From Salinimicrobium sp050750585 (lineage in GTDB: Bacteria > Bacteroidota > Bacteroidia > Flavobacteriales > Flavobacteriaceae), in the NCBI RefSeq assembly GCF_050750585.1, contig NZ_JBOJLM010000008.1, forward strand, positions 124,001-188,000: a stretch of 64,000 nt of DNA, in the 5' to 3' direction. The notes below the pieces were generated by a model. That model did not search any database. It worked only from the letters and a program-made list of their open reading frames with translations, and was not told the DNA's origin. Below, in pieces: positions 26,580 to 34,849 of this stretch. The translations under genes and the position numbers were made by a program. The first letter of the stretch is position 1, and every line of letters starts with the position of its first letter.

Positions 26580-26699
26580 TCAGTCGCGTTTCCGCTCTCT
26601 TTTGTCACGGTATAAGTTGTAAACCTTTCGAATCAAGAAAGCACTGACCAATAAAACTCCCAGAATTTCGAGTCCCAATATCAAATAAAATAACCCCAT
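26580..26699 (-). CDS. Small membrane protein (39 aa)
   Basis: ATG at 26699 to TGA at 26580-26582 encodes 39 residues. A hydrophobic helix (MGLFYLILGLEILGVLLVSA) is followed by the charged tail NLYRDKRERKRD, giving a positive-inside single-pass topology. It has an open start and stop and no overlap with other genes. The function is unknown; short positive-tailed membrane proteins of this kind often tune larger membrane complexes. Confidence 0.5.
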   Translation of the reverse strand: MGLFYLILGLEILGVLLVSAFLIRKVYNLYRDKRERKRD

Positions 26700-26942
26700 A
26701 TAGTAATGTTTTGTGGAGTCTTGTTGAATCCAAAAAACCAAATGTACCTTAAAGCATTGTTAAAGGTTACCGTTATTAGCACAACGTATACAACTTATAA
26801 CACAACTTTAAATACACTATTTTATAAAATCAGGTATTTTTAAGATAAATCCTTTACATTTTTTTACGGATTACCTTATCCAAAGAGGATTTATGAGAGT
26901 AAATTAAAAATAAACTAAAGACCAAAAGAAAAAAACCACTAG

Positions 26943-28010
26943 ATGGAAATTTTTGTAAAAGCTCTTCCTGTTGAAGAGATTATTGAAAGCTTATCCAAAC
27001 AATTTAGAACTCCACTTAAAAAAGATGCGGGAGAACTCACCATAGAACTCCCTGAAAAGCTCGGGCAGGGCTTCATTAGAGGAACCAGCTTTGATTCGGG
27101 CGTAGGAATCATTGAATACAATGTTACCTTTTATAAGGATATGGAGATCCATTTTACTATAAACCAAACACACCCTTTAAAATTCATATTTTGTTCTGAA
27201 GGTAGGGTAAATCACGCCTTTGAGGAAAACGAAGACATTCATACCATAGATACCTACCAAAATGTGATCGTTTCCAGTAGCGGGTACAACGGCCATGTGC
27301 TTTATTTTAAAGCCAATGAGACCTCGCATGTTTTTAGCCTGGAGATCATTCGGGCCGATTTCAGTAAAAGAAAGAACTTTGGGTACAAAGATATCGGGCC
27401 ACGCCTGGAGCAGCTGTTTAAAGATGACGTAGCCAAGGAGCTTTTCTTCTACCAGGGTAATTACAGCATTCAAGCTGCCGATATTGTAGAAGACATCGCT
27501 AAAAAAGATCATACCGGCTTTTTGCGTTTCATATACTTAGAAGGTAAAGCTTATGAGATGCTTACCAAACAAATAAGCCAGTTCATAGATGATCAGCAAA
27601 GCGACAATAAATCCACCATGCTTAGAAGAAGTGATGTGGAAAAAGTAAAAAGAGCCGTAGACGTCATTAATCAGGATCTCAATAAAAATTATTCTGTTGA
27701 TGAGCTGGCCAAAGAAGTAGGAACCAATGTAAATAAATTACAGGAAGGTTTCAGGTACATGTTCAACCTCACCGTGAATAAATATGTACAACAGGTAAAG
27801 CTCGAAGCTGCAAAAGAAATGCTTAGTCAATCAGATCAAAACATATCTCAAATTGTTGGTCAGATTGGGCTCAACAACCGAAGCTATTTTTCAAAGATCT
27901 TCAAAGAGAAATACGGTGTAAGCCCCAAGTACTTTCTCAATAACAAGTTCAACGAGAGCGAACATAGTACCGAAAATGAGGAAGACGACGATGAGCACGG
28001 GAAAAATTAG
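26943..28010 (+). CDS. AraC/XylS-family transcriptional regulator
   Basis: This 355-residue regulator has an N-terminal sensing region (about 1-220) of unknown ligand and a C-terminal double helix-turn-helix. Its first helix pair reads YSVDELAKEVGTNVNKLQEGF and the second QIGLNNRSYFSKIFKEKYGVSP, ending near residue 340. The tail is very acidic. The gene is alone, with about 240 bp of mostly AT-rich upstream sequence and no visible target operon. Its stop interlocks with that of ligD on the other strand. Confidence 0.85.
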   Translation: MEIFVKALPVEEIIESLSKQFRTPLKKDAGELTIELPEKLGQGFIRGTSFDSGVGIIEYNVTFYKDMEIHFTINQTHPLKFIFCSEGRVNHAFEENEDIHTIDTYQNVIVSSSGYNGHVLYFKANETSHVFSLEIIRADFSKRKNFGYKDIGPRLEQLFKDDVAKELFFYQGNYSIQAADIVEDIAKKDHTGFLRFIYLEGKAYEMLTKQISQFIDDQQSDNKSTMLRRSDVEKVKRAVDVINQDLNKNYSVDELAKEVGTNVNKLQEGFRYMFNLTVNKYVQQVKLEAAKEMLSQSDQNISQIVGQIGLNNRSYFSKIFKEKYGVSPKYFLNNKFNESEHSTENEEDDDEHGKN

Positions 28011-30430
28011 CCCGAAAGTGCATCAATGGCCTTTTCTATATCAATCCCTTTTTCAAGTACAGCTTTAAAGAGATCAGGCTTTTCCTGAATCCTGGCCGGC
28101 ATGGTTTTTATAGTAAAATCTTTCATGTCAAGGCCAGGTTGCACTTCATGCCACTCAAGTGGCGCCGAAACCGTCGCTCCCGGTTTGGGACGGACACAAT
28201 ATGGGGCAGCAAGGGTCTGCCCTTTTCTGTTCTGAAGAAAATCCAGGTAGATCTTATCTTTCCGCTTTTTTACATTGCGTTCCATTGAGGTGAGATCGGG
28301 AAGTTTCTCCTGAATAAAATAGCACAAAATTTTCGTAAAATCCCGAGCTTCGTCATAAGTATATTTCGCGCCCAGCGGAATATAAATATGGATTCCGCTG
28401 GAGCCTGAAGTTTTAGGGTAACCCACTATTTTAGCTTTGTCCAGCACTACTTTTGCAGCCTGCGCCACCTCTATCACCTCTTCAAAAGTGTTCTTTTCTG
28501 AAGGATCTATATCAATTACCGTGAAATCTGGGTGAAGCAGATTCTGAACCCTTGAGTTCCACGGATTGATCTCAATACATCCCAAATTAGCCATATAAAT
28601 GAGACTGGCTTCATTCTGGCACATAATGTACTCCAATTCCCGGTTGTTGTGCTTTGAAAATACCTTGGTAGATTCCAGCCAGTACGGGAAAATACCCGCT
28701 GTATCTTTCTGGTAGAAACCCTCTTCCAGGATGCCGTTGGGATGCCGGTGTAGATTCTGCGGCCTGTCCTTCAAAAATGGCAAAATCGCATCACTTATTT
28801 GCAGGTAATATTCTATGAGATCGTATTTTCTCAATCCCAACTTTGGCCAGTAAACCTTGTCGAGATTGCTAATGGGCACAGATATTCCTCCAATCTCTAG
28901 CGTATTCTCTTCCTTTTTTGCTGCGGGCTTGTGCTTAGGAACCCGGGCAGTTTTTTCCTTTGTTATCTCCTTCGGAAGTTTATCCATCCGCAGGCCTTTA
29001 AAAGAAGGATGCCGCATATTTCCGCTACGGGTCCATTCAGAAAAAGTGACTTCACAGATCAATTCCGGAGTAAGCCAGGTGGGCTTTCGTCCTTTTAATG
29101 AAGGCTTCTTCTTAAAAGGCGTGGCCCTGGTCACCATCTTCTGGAATTTATCGTAAAGTTCCTTTTTATCATCCTCACTAAAACCCGTGCCGCAGTTGCC
29201 AATATAAACTAGCTCTTCCCCTTTATTCATGCCCAGGATCAGAGATCCAAACGGTCCTCCTTTATCTGAATCTGTGTACCCGCAGATCAATGCTTCCTGG
29301 CTTTCAAAAGCTTTTATCTTGAGCCATTTATCACTCCTGGAACCGGGAAGGTACTGGGAATCGGCTTTTTTGGCAATCACGCCTTCCATTCCCATTTCCA
29401 CTGCCTGCTCAAAAAAGGCCTTTCCAATGCTCTCTACATGATCACAGTAATATACCTGCGGAATATCTTCTATCACCTCCTGAATTAAACTTTTTCTTTC
29501 GGAAAGAGGCAGGTGCATAATATTGTGCCCGTTTAGGTACAACAGGTCAAAAACGTAATATCTCAGCTCTCCTGAAGGTGCTTTCTGGTAATTCTGAAGT
29601 TTTTGAAAAACAGGTTTTCCGCTCTCATCAAGCGCTACTACTTCCCCATCAAGCACCGCATCATGCGGAATATTCTTTAGGTGCTCATAAATTTCCCGGA
29701 ACTTGGCTTTAAAAGAAATTCCATTCCTGGAGTACAGGTCTACCTTCCCTTTTTGAATATTGGCCAAAGCGCGATATCCATCCCACTTTAATTCAAAAAT
29801 CCAGTTGGCCTTATTAAAGATCTCCTTTGCTTTTGTGGCGAGCATGGGCTTGATCAATTCATTTACTTCAAGCTGTTTTACCTTTTCTTTACTGGCGTGT
29901 TCGCTAAGGTTTTCGGCGTCATAACTTAAATCTGTAGAAAAATCATCAGCCTTCTTGATAAGCAACCATTGATTGTCTTTTTCACCACCTCGTCGGGTAT
30001 GCACCAGTGCAAAAGTTCCTTTTATTTTGGTGCCAAAAAAGGTGATTTTAAGATCCCCTTTTTTCAGCATTTTAAGCAGGTCTTCTTCCCCTCCGCCACC
30101 AGATGCCTCATAAGAACCTTCATCCCAAATACTCATCTCCCCTGCTCCATAATTTCCCTTGGGAATTGTTCCTTTAAAAGTGAGGTATTTTATAGGGTGG
30201 TCTTCGGTCATGATTGCCAGCCGCTTATCGGCAGGGTTCATAGATGGACCTTTGGGTACGGCCCAGCTCTTTAGTACGCCTTCCATCTCCAGGCGCAGGT
30301 CGTAATGCAGGCGGGTTGCCCTGTGCCGCTGAATCACGAACCTAAACTTCCCTCCATTCTTTTCATAAGCAGCATCGGGTTCGGGAGTTTTTTGAAAATC
30401 TCTTTTTTTGATGTACTCGTCAAGTGCCAT
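28007..30430 (-). CDS. ligD: DNA ligase D (phosphoesterase-ligase-polymerase)
   Basis: This 807-residue multifunctional repair enzyme performs non-homologous end joining. Domains in order are a 3'-phosphoesterase (about 1-165, with HYDLRLEMEGVLKSWAVPKG), an ATP-dependent ligase (about 190-500, catalytic lysine K215 in ELKWDGYR) and a primase-like polymerase (about 520-800, with the metal pair in VIDIDPSE near residue 640). The same domain order is seen in Pseudomonas LigD. It is transcribed with ku, whose stop it overlaps by one base (TAATG), so the two are made together. Confidence 0.95.
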   Translation of the reverse strand: MALDEYIKKRDFQKTPEPDAAYEKNGGKFRFVIQRHRATRLHYDLRLEMEGVLKSWAVPKGPSMNPADKRLAIMTEDHPIKYLTFKGTIPKGNYGAGEMSIWDEGSYEASGGGGEEDLLKMLKKGDLKITFFGTKIKGTFALVHTRRGGEKDNQWLLIKKADDFSTDLSYDAENLSEHASKEKVKQLEVNELIKPMLATKAKEIFNKANWIFELKWDGYRALANIQKGKVDLYSRNGISFKAKFREIYEHLKNIPHDAVLDGEVVALDESGKPVFQKLQNYQKAPSGELRYYVFDLLYLNGHNIMHLPLSERKSLIQEVIEDIPQVYYCDHVESIGKAFFEQAVEMGMEGVIAKKADSQYLPGSRSDKWLKIKAFESQEALICGYTDSDKGGPFGSLILGMNKGEELVYIGNCGTGFSEDDKKELYDKFQKMVTRATPFKKKPSLKGRKPTWLTPELICEVTFSEWTRSGNMRHPSFKGLRMDKLPKEITKEKTARVPKHKPAAKKEENTLEIGGISVPISNLDKVYWPKLGLRKYDLIEYYLQISDAILPFLKDRPQNLHRHPNGILEEGFYQKDTAGIFPYWLESTKVFSKHNNRELEYIMCQNEASLIYMANLGCIEINPWNSRVQNLLHPDFTVIDIDPSEKNTFEEVIEVAQAAKVVLDKAKIVGYPKTSGSSGIHIYIPLGAKYTYDEARDFTKILCYFIQEKLPDLTSMERNVKKRKDKIYLDFLQNRKGQTLAAPYCVRPKPGATVSAPLEWHEVQPGLDMKDFTIKTMPARIQEKPDLFKAVLEKGIDIEKAIDALSG

Positions 30431-31209
30431 TAGGAAGCTTTAGTTTTTTTCTTCTTTTTATCAAGACTTGCCTTTAACTGCGCCATAAGATCTGTTGCAG
30501 GAGTGGCTTTTGACTCAAATTTTTCGGTTTTGGTTTTCTTACCGCCAGTCTTCGCCTTAATGATCTTTAAGAGTTGATCGTTATAGACATCTTTATACTT
30601 TTCAAAATCGAATTCTTCAGTATATTGTTCAATGAGCGATTTGGCCATATCAATTTCCTTTTTGGAAACTTTGGTATCGGGAAGTTTTAGCTCGGTAGGG
30701 TCGCGTATCTCATCAGCAAACCTAATCACATGCAGCACGAGAGCATCTTTATATACCCCAACAAGGCTAAGGTTCTCTTTGGCACGCATTACAAAGGTGG
30801 CCACGCCCAGCTTTCCTGTATCCTTTAAAGCAGCTTTTAAAAGATTATATGATTTCTCCCCATCCTTTTGAGGCTCCAGGAAATACGGCTTTTTAAAGAG
30901 CACATCGGCCACATCCTTTTCTTCAATGAATTCTTCAATGTCTATGGTGCGGGATTTCTTCATATTGGCCTTGTCAAAATCCTCTTTCTCCAGCACAATA
31001 TAAGAATCGTCTTCCAGGTAGCCCTTTACAATATCCTTCCACTCCACTTCTTCACCCGTCACTTCATTCACTCGTTTGTATCGTATCCTGGCGTGGTCAT
31101 TCTTATCGAGCATGTCGAGATCGAGCTTTCTTTCTTCACTGCCCGAGTACATTTTAATAGGGATAGTCACTAAACCAAAACTTATTGAGCCGTTCCAGAT
31201 TGACCTCAT
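30430..31209 (-). CDS. ku: Non-homologous end-joining protein Ku
   Basis: This 259-residue bacterial Ku homodimer subunit holds DNA ends and recruits LigD. The N-terminus MRSIWNGSISFGLVTIPIKMY is diagnostic. Ring-forming core features run to about residue 210 and a lysine-rich tail (KKKKKTKAS end) probably contacts DNA. It is the first gene of a two-gene NHEJ operon with ligD. About 230 bp without a gene separates it from the divergent SDR gene. Confidence 0.95.
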   Translation of the reverse strand: MRSIWNGSISFGLVTIPIKMYSGSEERKLDLDMLDKNDHARIRYKRVNEVTGEEVEWKDIVKGYLEDDSYIVLEKEDFDKANMKKSRTIDIEEFIEEKDVADVLFKKPYFLEPQKDGEKSYNLLKAALKDTGKLGVATFVMRAKENLSLVGVYKDALVLHVIRFADEIRDPTELKLPDTKVSKKEIDMAKSLIEQYTEEFDFEKYKDVYNDQLLKIIKAKTGGKKTKTEKFESKATPATDLMAQLKASLDKKKKKTKAS

Positions 31210-31440
31210 AATTTGAAGAGTTTTAATTGATATACTACAAGATACCCGATTTTCTATTTATACCCGAAGTATTAGCATTGTCTTAACGAGCACACCCCTC
31301 TATAGCCTGCAAGGCGTTAAGATTTGAGAAAAAAACAGCTAAAGCTTTCTTAATCATTTTGTTGCAGCATCAAAAAGAAACTAACTTAGAAAATCACGGT
31401 TTGCCAACTTACAGCAGGCCGTAAAACAAAAAAATTGAAA

Positions 31441-32298
31441 ATGAATAGACTGGAAAAGAAAGTAGCGATTATAACCGGTGGAGCCACGGGAATTGGGGAA
31501 GCCATTTCTAAGAAATTTGCAGCCGAAGGAGCCGAAGTTCTTGTAGTGGGAATGCCGCAAGATCCGGTAAAAGAAGTGATTGATGACATCAAGGAATCTA
31601 AAGGAAAAGCCATAGGTTATTCTGCCGATATTTCTTCGGAAGAAAACGCCAAAGATGCTGTAGAAACTGCCGTAAAACACTTCGGCCGTATCGACATACT
31701 CATCAATAATGCAGGTGTTTATCCTGAAGTAAATACAATAGACCAATATTCTCCTGAAGCCTTTGACAACCTTCTGAAGAACAACCTGAGAACGGCATTT
31801 TTAATGACCAAATATGCCATCCCACATTTACAGAAGTCGCAGGGCTGCATTGTTTCAGCAGGATCGGAAGCAGGGAAAATTGGTATCCCCAGTGTCACGC
31901 CCTACGGTGGCACAAAAGGATTTATGCACGCCTTTATGAAAGGAGTCGCAGCCGAACAGGCAAAGAACGGAATTAGGGCAAACTGTGTTGCTCCCGGCCC
32001 TATCGATACCGCGTGGACGCACAAAGAAACTAGTGATATCACCAAAAAAATAGAAAAACAAATGATGAGCGCCACACCCCTTGGCCGCCGTGGCACACCC
32101 GAAGAAATTGCCAATGTGTACCTCTTCCTGGCATCCGATGAAGCTTCTTACGTCACCGGCGCCGTTTACTCTGCCGATGGAGGGATCACTATTGGAAAAG
32201 GCCCGGTTGGAGATGAAGTGCCCTCTAAACTGAAGAAAGAACCTAAAGGAAATCTAAAACTAAAGCACCAAATGGACGGTGCAACAAACATGCGATAA
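31441..32298 (+). CDS. Short-chain dehydrogenase/reductase
   Basis: This 285-residue classical SDR has the cofactor motif GGATGIGEA near residue 13, NNAG near residue 87, and the catalytic Y-x-x-x-K as YGGTK near residue 156, preceded by the serine in SAGS. The C-terminus is extended and basic (after GGITIGKG), which is unusual. ATG at 31441 was chosen over TTG at 31435. It is followed 4 bp later by a flavodoxin-family gene, so the two look co-transcribed. The proximity to ku suggests a stress gene set, but this is only positional. Confidence 0.88.
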   Translation: MNRLEKKVAIITGGATGIGEAISKKFAAEGAEVLVVGMPQDPVKEVIDDIKESKGKAIGYSADISSEENAKDAVETAVKHFGRIDILINNAGVYPEVNTIDQYSPEAFDNLLKNNLRTAFLMTKYAIPHLQKSQGCIVSAGSEAGKIGIPSVTPYGGTKGFMHAFMKGVAAEQAKNGIRANCVAPGPIDTAWTHKETSDITKKIEKQMMSATPLGRRGTPEEIANVYLFLASDEASYVTGAVYSADGGITIGKGPVGDEVPSKLKKEPKGNLKLKHQMDGATNMR

Positions 32299-32301
32299 AT
32301 T

Positions 32302-32961
32302 ATGTCTCTAAAAGCAATATTTTTAAACTGTACCCTCAAAAAATCACCCGAAACCTCCAACACTTCTGCCTTTATCAAACAGGCCGAAAAGATCTTCACC
32401 GATCTTGAGGTTGAAACCGAAGAAATAAGGGTCATAGACCACAATATAAAATTCGGAAATACTTCTGATGAAGGGGAAGGCGATGACTGGCCAAAAATCC
32501 TGAAAAAGATCAAAGAGAGCGACATCATGATCCTCGCTACTCCAATCTGGCGGGGCGACCGCAGTGCTGTGGCTAAATTGGTAGCCGAAAGATTTGATGG
32601 TATTTGGAGCGAAGCCGATGAAGAGACGGGACAGTACCCTACCTTCAACAAAGTTGGCGGAGTAATGGTTGACGGTAATGAAGATGGTGCCAAAAAAGCC
32701 ATTTCCAGCATTTGTTTCGACCTTTCTGAACACGGCTTTACAATTCCTGTAAACGCCTTTAGCTACTACGTAGGCAAGGCAGGCCCGGGTCCGGCTTATA
32801 TCGAGGCCAAAGGCGACCGGCATTTTTTCACCAACCGCAACCTCTATCACATGGTTCACAACCTGGTGCACGTGGCAAAAGTGCTTAAAGAAAAACCTTA
32901 CAAAACCAACGTGAACGAATTAAAAAAGCAAGCTGAAAAAGTAAGCGACACCGATAAATAA
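32302..32961 (+). CDS. Flavodoxin-like NAD(P)H-dependent FMN reductase
   Basis: This 219-residue FMN-binding protein of the flavodoxin_2/FMN reductase type has the N-terminal phosphate loop LNCTLKKSPETSNTSAF and ATPIWRGDRSAVAKL near residue 76, which contacts the isoalloxazine ring. It probably reduces flavins or quinones. The start lies 4 bp after the SDR stop. A holin-like membrane gene follows after a 33-bp gap, completing a three-gene group. Confidence 0.8.
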   Translation: MSLKAIFLNCTLKKSPETSNTSAFIKQAEKIFTDLEVETEEIRVIDHNIKFGNTSDEGEGDDWPKILKKIKESDIMILATPIWRGDRSAVAKLVAERFDGIWSEADEETGQYPTFNKVGGVMVDGNEDGAKKAISSICFDLSEHGFTIPVNAFSYYVGKAGPGPAYIEAKGDRHFFTNRNLYHMVHNLVHVAKVLKEKPYKTNVNELKKQAEKVSDTDK

Positions 32962-32994
32962 ATAATCACAAACCCATTCGTAAAAACAACCAAT

Positions 32995-33351
32995 ATGTTA
33001 AGCTGGCTAATACATATCATCATTGACGCCGCTGTGCTCCTAATCGCAGCAAAAATGTTTCCTAAAGTAGAACTCAAAGGCTGGAAAACTGCCCTTGTAG
33101 TCGCACTGCTTATTGGGGTTCTAAGCTTTTTCTTAAGCTGGATTCTTACTGCTGTGCTCAATATCGCCACTTTAGGAATCTTCTATTTCCTCGGATTAGG
33201 ATTTATTACCAGGATCATCGCCTATGCGATCATCATTGAACTGGCCGATAAACTGAGTACAGGCTTCAAAACCCACGGTTTCATGCCTTCCTTATGGCTG
33301 GCAATAATTATAGCTGTAGTGGGCTCTCTTGTAGACTGGATCATTCTATAA
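32995..33351 (+). CDS. Four-helix membrane protein, phage holin 4_2/YvlD-like family
   Basis: This 118-residue protein has four hydrophobic helices and little else (MLSWLIHIIIDAAVLLIAAK to the end). It fits the PF04020 family, named mycobacterial phage holin 4_2 but common in bacteria without phage genes around it (YvlD-like). A role in envelope stress is sometimes inferred from family context. There are no phage genes here, so lysis is unlikely. A terminator follows. Confidence 0.75.
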   Translation: MLSWLIHIIIDAAVLLIAAKMFPKVELKGWKTALVVALLIGVLSFFLSWILTAVLNIATLGIFYFLGLGFITRIIAYAIIIELADKLSTGFKTHGFMPSLWLAIIIAVVGSLVDWIIL

Positions 33352-33371
33352 ATTGAGGTCTCAAAAATGAC

Positions 33372-33405
33372 AAATCCCGCCGAATTTTTTGGCCGGATTT
33401 TTTGT
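33372..33405 (+). terminator. Rho-independent terminator after the holin-like gene
   Basis: AAATCCCGCC (33372-33380 region) is matched, with one mismatch, by GGCCGGATTT (33391-33400) and followed by a T run. Confidence 0.7.
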
Positions 33406-33470
33406 TTGTGGTTTTGTGGTTATTTGTTTGTGGTTTTATTTGGCCACGAATTCACGAATTGTTTATTTGG
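33405..33470. repeat. Short TTTGTGGTT direct repeats
   Basis: Three or four imperfect copies of TTTGTGGTT(TT) are followed by a CACGAATTCACGAATT duplication. It is low-complexity intergenic sequence with no function visible. Confidence 0.6.
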
Positions 33471-33483
33471 GGTTGATATTATC

Positions 33484-33527
33484 CCCGGGTTGAAACCCTG
33501 GGCTAGAAATCTACCGCCCCTACGGAG
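33484..33527. repeat. Probable interspersed repeat (GGGTTGAAACCC... type)
   Basis: The stretch CCGGGTTGAAACCCTGGG followed by GCTAGAAATCTACCGCCCC resembles a dispersed element I associate with many Bacteroidota genomes. CGGGTTgaaACCCtG is locally palindromic. Only one copy is in this window, so its repeat status is from memory. Confidence 0.5.
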
Positions 33528-33579
33528 TTATTAAGTATGATTTTTGGAATTTAGTGCCTGGAATTTAGTACTTAAAAAT

Positions 33580-34662
33580 TTATTCCCTTTTCGCTCTAAG
33601 GTACTGGTTTGGCCAGGGAGTCTCAGCTTTTAATGCGGCAGCGGCTTCCAGCGGGAAGTAAGGATTCCGCAGCAATTCCCTGCCCAGCAGTATAATATCA
33701 GCCTGTTCCTGCTGCAGCACCTCTTCTGCTTCCTGAGGCGTGGTGATCAGACCTACTGCAGCCGCCATGATCCCTGATTCTTTCTTTATTTTTTCTGAAA
33801 ATGGTACCTGGTATTTCTTTGCTACCGGAATGCTCACCCCGGGCACAAGTCCGCCCGAAGAACAATCTATCACATCAACTCCTTCTTCTTTAAGCCGTTT
33901 TGCAAGTTCCACCGATTCCTCTTCATTCCAGCCTCCTGCAGCCCAATCGGTAGCAGAAATCCTCACGAATAGCGGGAGATCTTCTGGCCAGCTTTCTTTC
34001 ACGGCCCGCGTAACTTCCAGCAAGAGCCTTATCCGGTTTTCAAAAGATCCGCCGTAGTTATCGGTTCTATGGTTGCTTAACGGAGACAGAAATTGGTGCA
34101 GCAAATATCCATGGGCAGCATGAATTTCGAGCACTTTAAAGCCTGCCAAAAATGCCCTTTTTGAAGCCTCTTTAAAATCGGAGATCACCTTCTCGATTCC
34201 TTCGGAATTCAATGCTTCCGGCTCTGGGTTATCATCATAAAAAGGAATTTCTGAGGGAGCTACCGGTTGCCAGCCACCCTCATTTTCGGAAAGAAACTTC
34301 CCGCCCTGCCAGGGACTGCTGGTAGAAGCTTTTCTCCCGGCATGAGCCAGCTGTATGCCCGGAACACTTCCCTGGCTCTCCAAAAATGCCGTTATTTCCT
34401 TCAGTTTTTCTACGTGTTCATCCTGCCAAATCCCCAGGTCATCGGGCGTGATACGGGCTTCGGGAGAAACCGCGGTAGCTTCAGATATTACAAGCCCTGC
34501 CCCGCCGCTTGCACGGGTTCCCAGGTGTACAAGGTGCCAGTTATTGGCAAAACCGTCTTTGCTACTATACATGCACATGGGAGAAACCCCAATTCGGTTT
34601 TTAAATGTTATAGATTTTATTTTGAGTGGCTCAAAGAGCCGGGGAGATTTACTGTTGTTCAT
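33580..34662 (-). CDS. NADH:flavin oxidoreductase, old yellow enzyme family (YqjM/NamA-like)
   Basis: This FMN-dependent ene-reductase of about 360 residues is predicted to reduce activated C=C bonds with NAD(P)H. It begins LFEPLKIKSITFKNRIGVSPMC, a classic OYE N-terminus, and has HAAHGYLLHQFLSPLSNHR near residue 170 and the phosphate-binding VGLITTPQEAEEVL near residue 305. Starts at 34662, 34680 and 34698 share the frame; 34662 gives the family's usual N-terminus. A palindrome copy lies in the coding sequence at 34147-34163. The gene is divergent from xseA. Confidence 0.88.
   Translation of the reverse strand: MNNSKSPRLFEPLKIKSITFKNRIGVSPMCMYSSKDGFANNWHLVHLGTRASGGAGLVISEATAVSPEARITPDDLGIWQDEHVEKLKEITAFLESQGSVPGIQLAHAGRKASTSSPWQGGKFLSENEGGWQPVAPSEIPFYDDNPEPEALNSEGIEKVISDFKEASKRAFLAGFKVLEIHAAHGYLLHQFLSPLSNHRTDNYGGSFENRIRLLLEVTRAVKESWPEDLPLFVRISATDWAAGGWNEEESVELAKRLKEEGVDVIDCSSGGLVPGVSIPVAKKYQVPFSEKIKKESGIMAAAVGLITTPQEAEEVLQQEQADIILLGRELLRNPYFPLEAAAALKAETPWPNQYLRAKRE
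34147..34163. repeat. 17-bp palindrome copy within coding sequence (CAAAAATGCCCTTTTTG)
   Basis: One mismatch to the consensus. It lies inside the OYE-family gene, where it encodes part of an alanine/leucine helix without disturbing the frame. Confidence 0.7.
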
Positions 34663-34776
34663 ATAAAGGGTATTTTCCATCAAAAGTAGCAAAAACACTA
34701 CCGTCGGGTTAGCTGCTCTTATAGTAAATTAAGATCTATAGATCAGCCAAATTGATACGCTTCAGCAAAAGCTCCT

Positions 34777-34793
34777 CAAAAATGCCATTTTTG
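34777..34793. repeat. 17-bp palindrome copy (CAAAAATGCCATTTTTG)
   Basis: Perfect copy extended to CTCAAAAATG/CATTTTTGAG. It lies between the divergent OYE and xseA genes, so it cannot be a terminator for either. Confidence 0.85.
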
Positions 34794-34849
34794 AGACAAT
34801 AGTTTTTAAGATAGATATTTTGCAATATCTTAGCTTGTAAGATTAAGCT

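Noticed and set aside
32995..33351. Prophage, from the holin-like gene
   Set aside because: No other phage genes are nearby; the family is common in bacteria outside phage.
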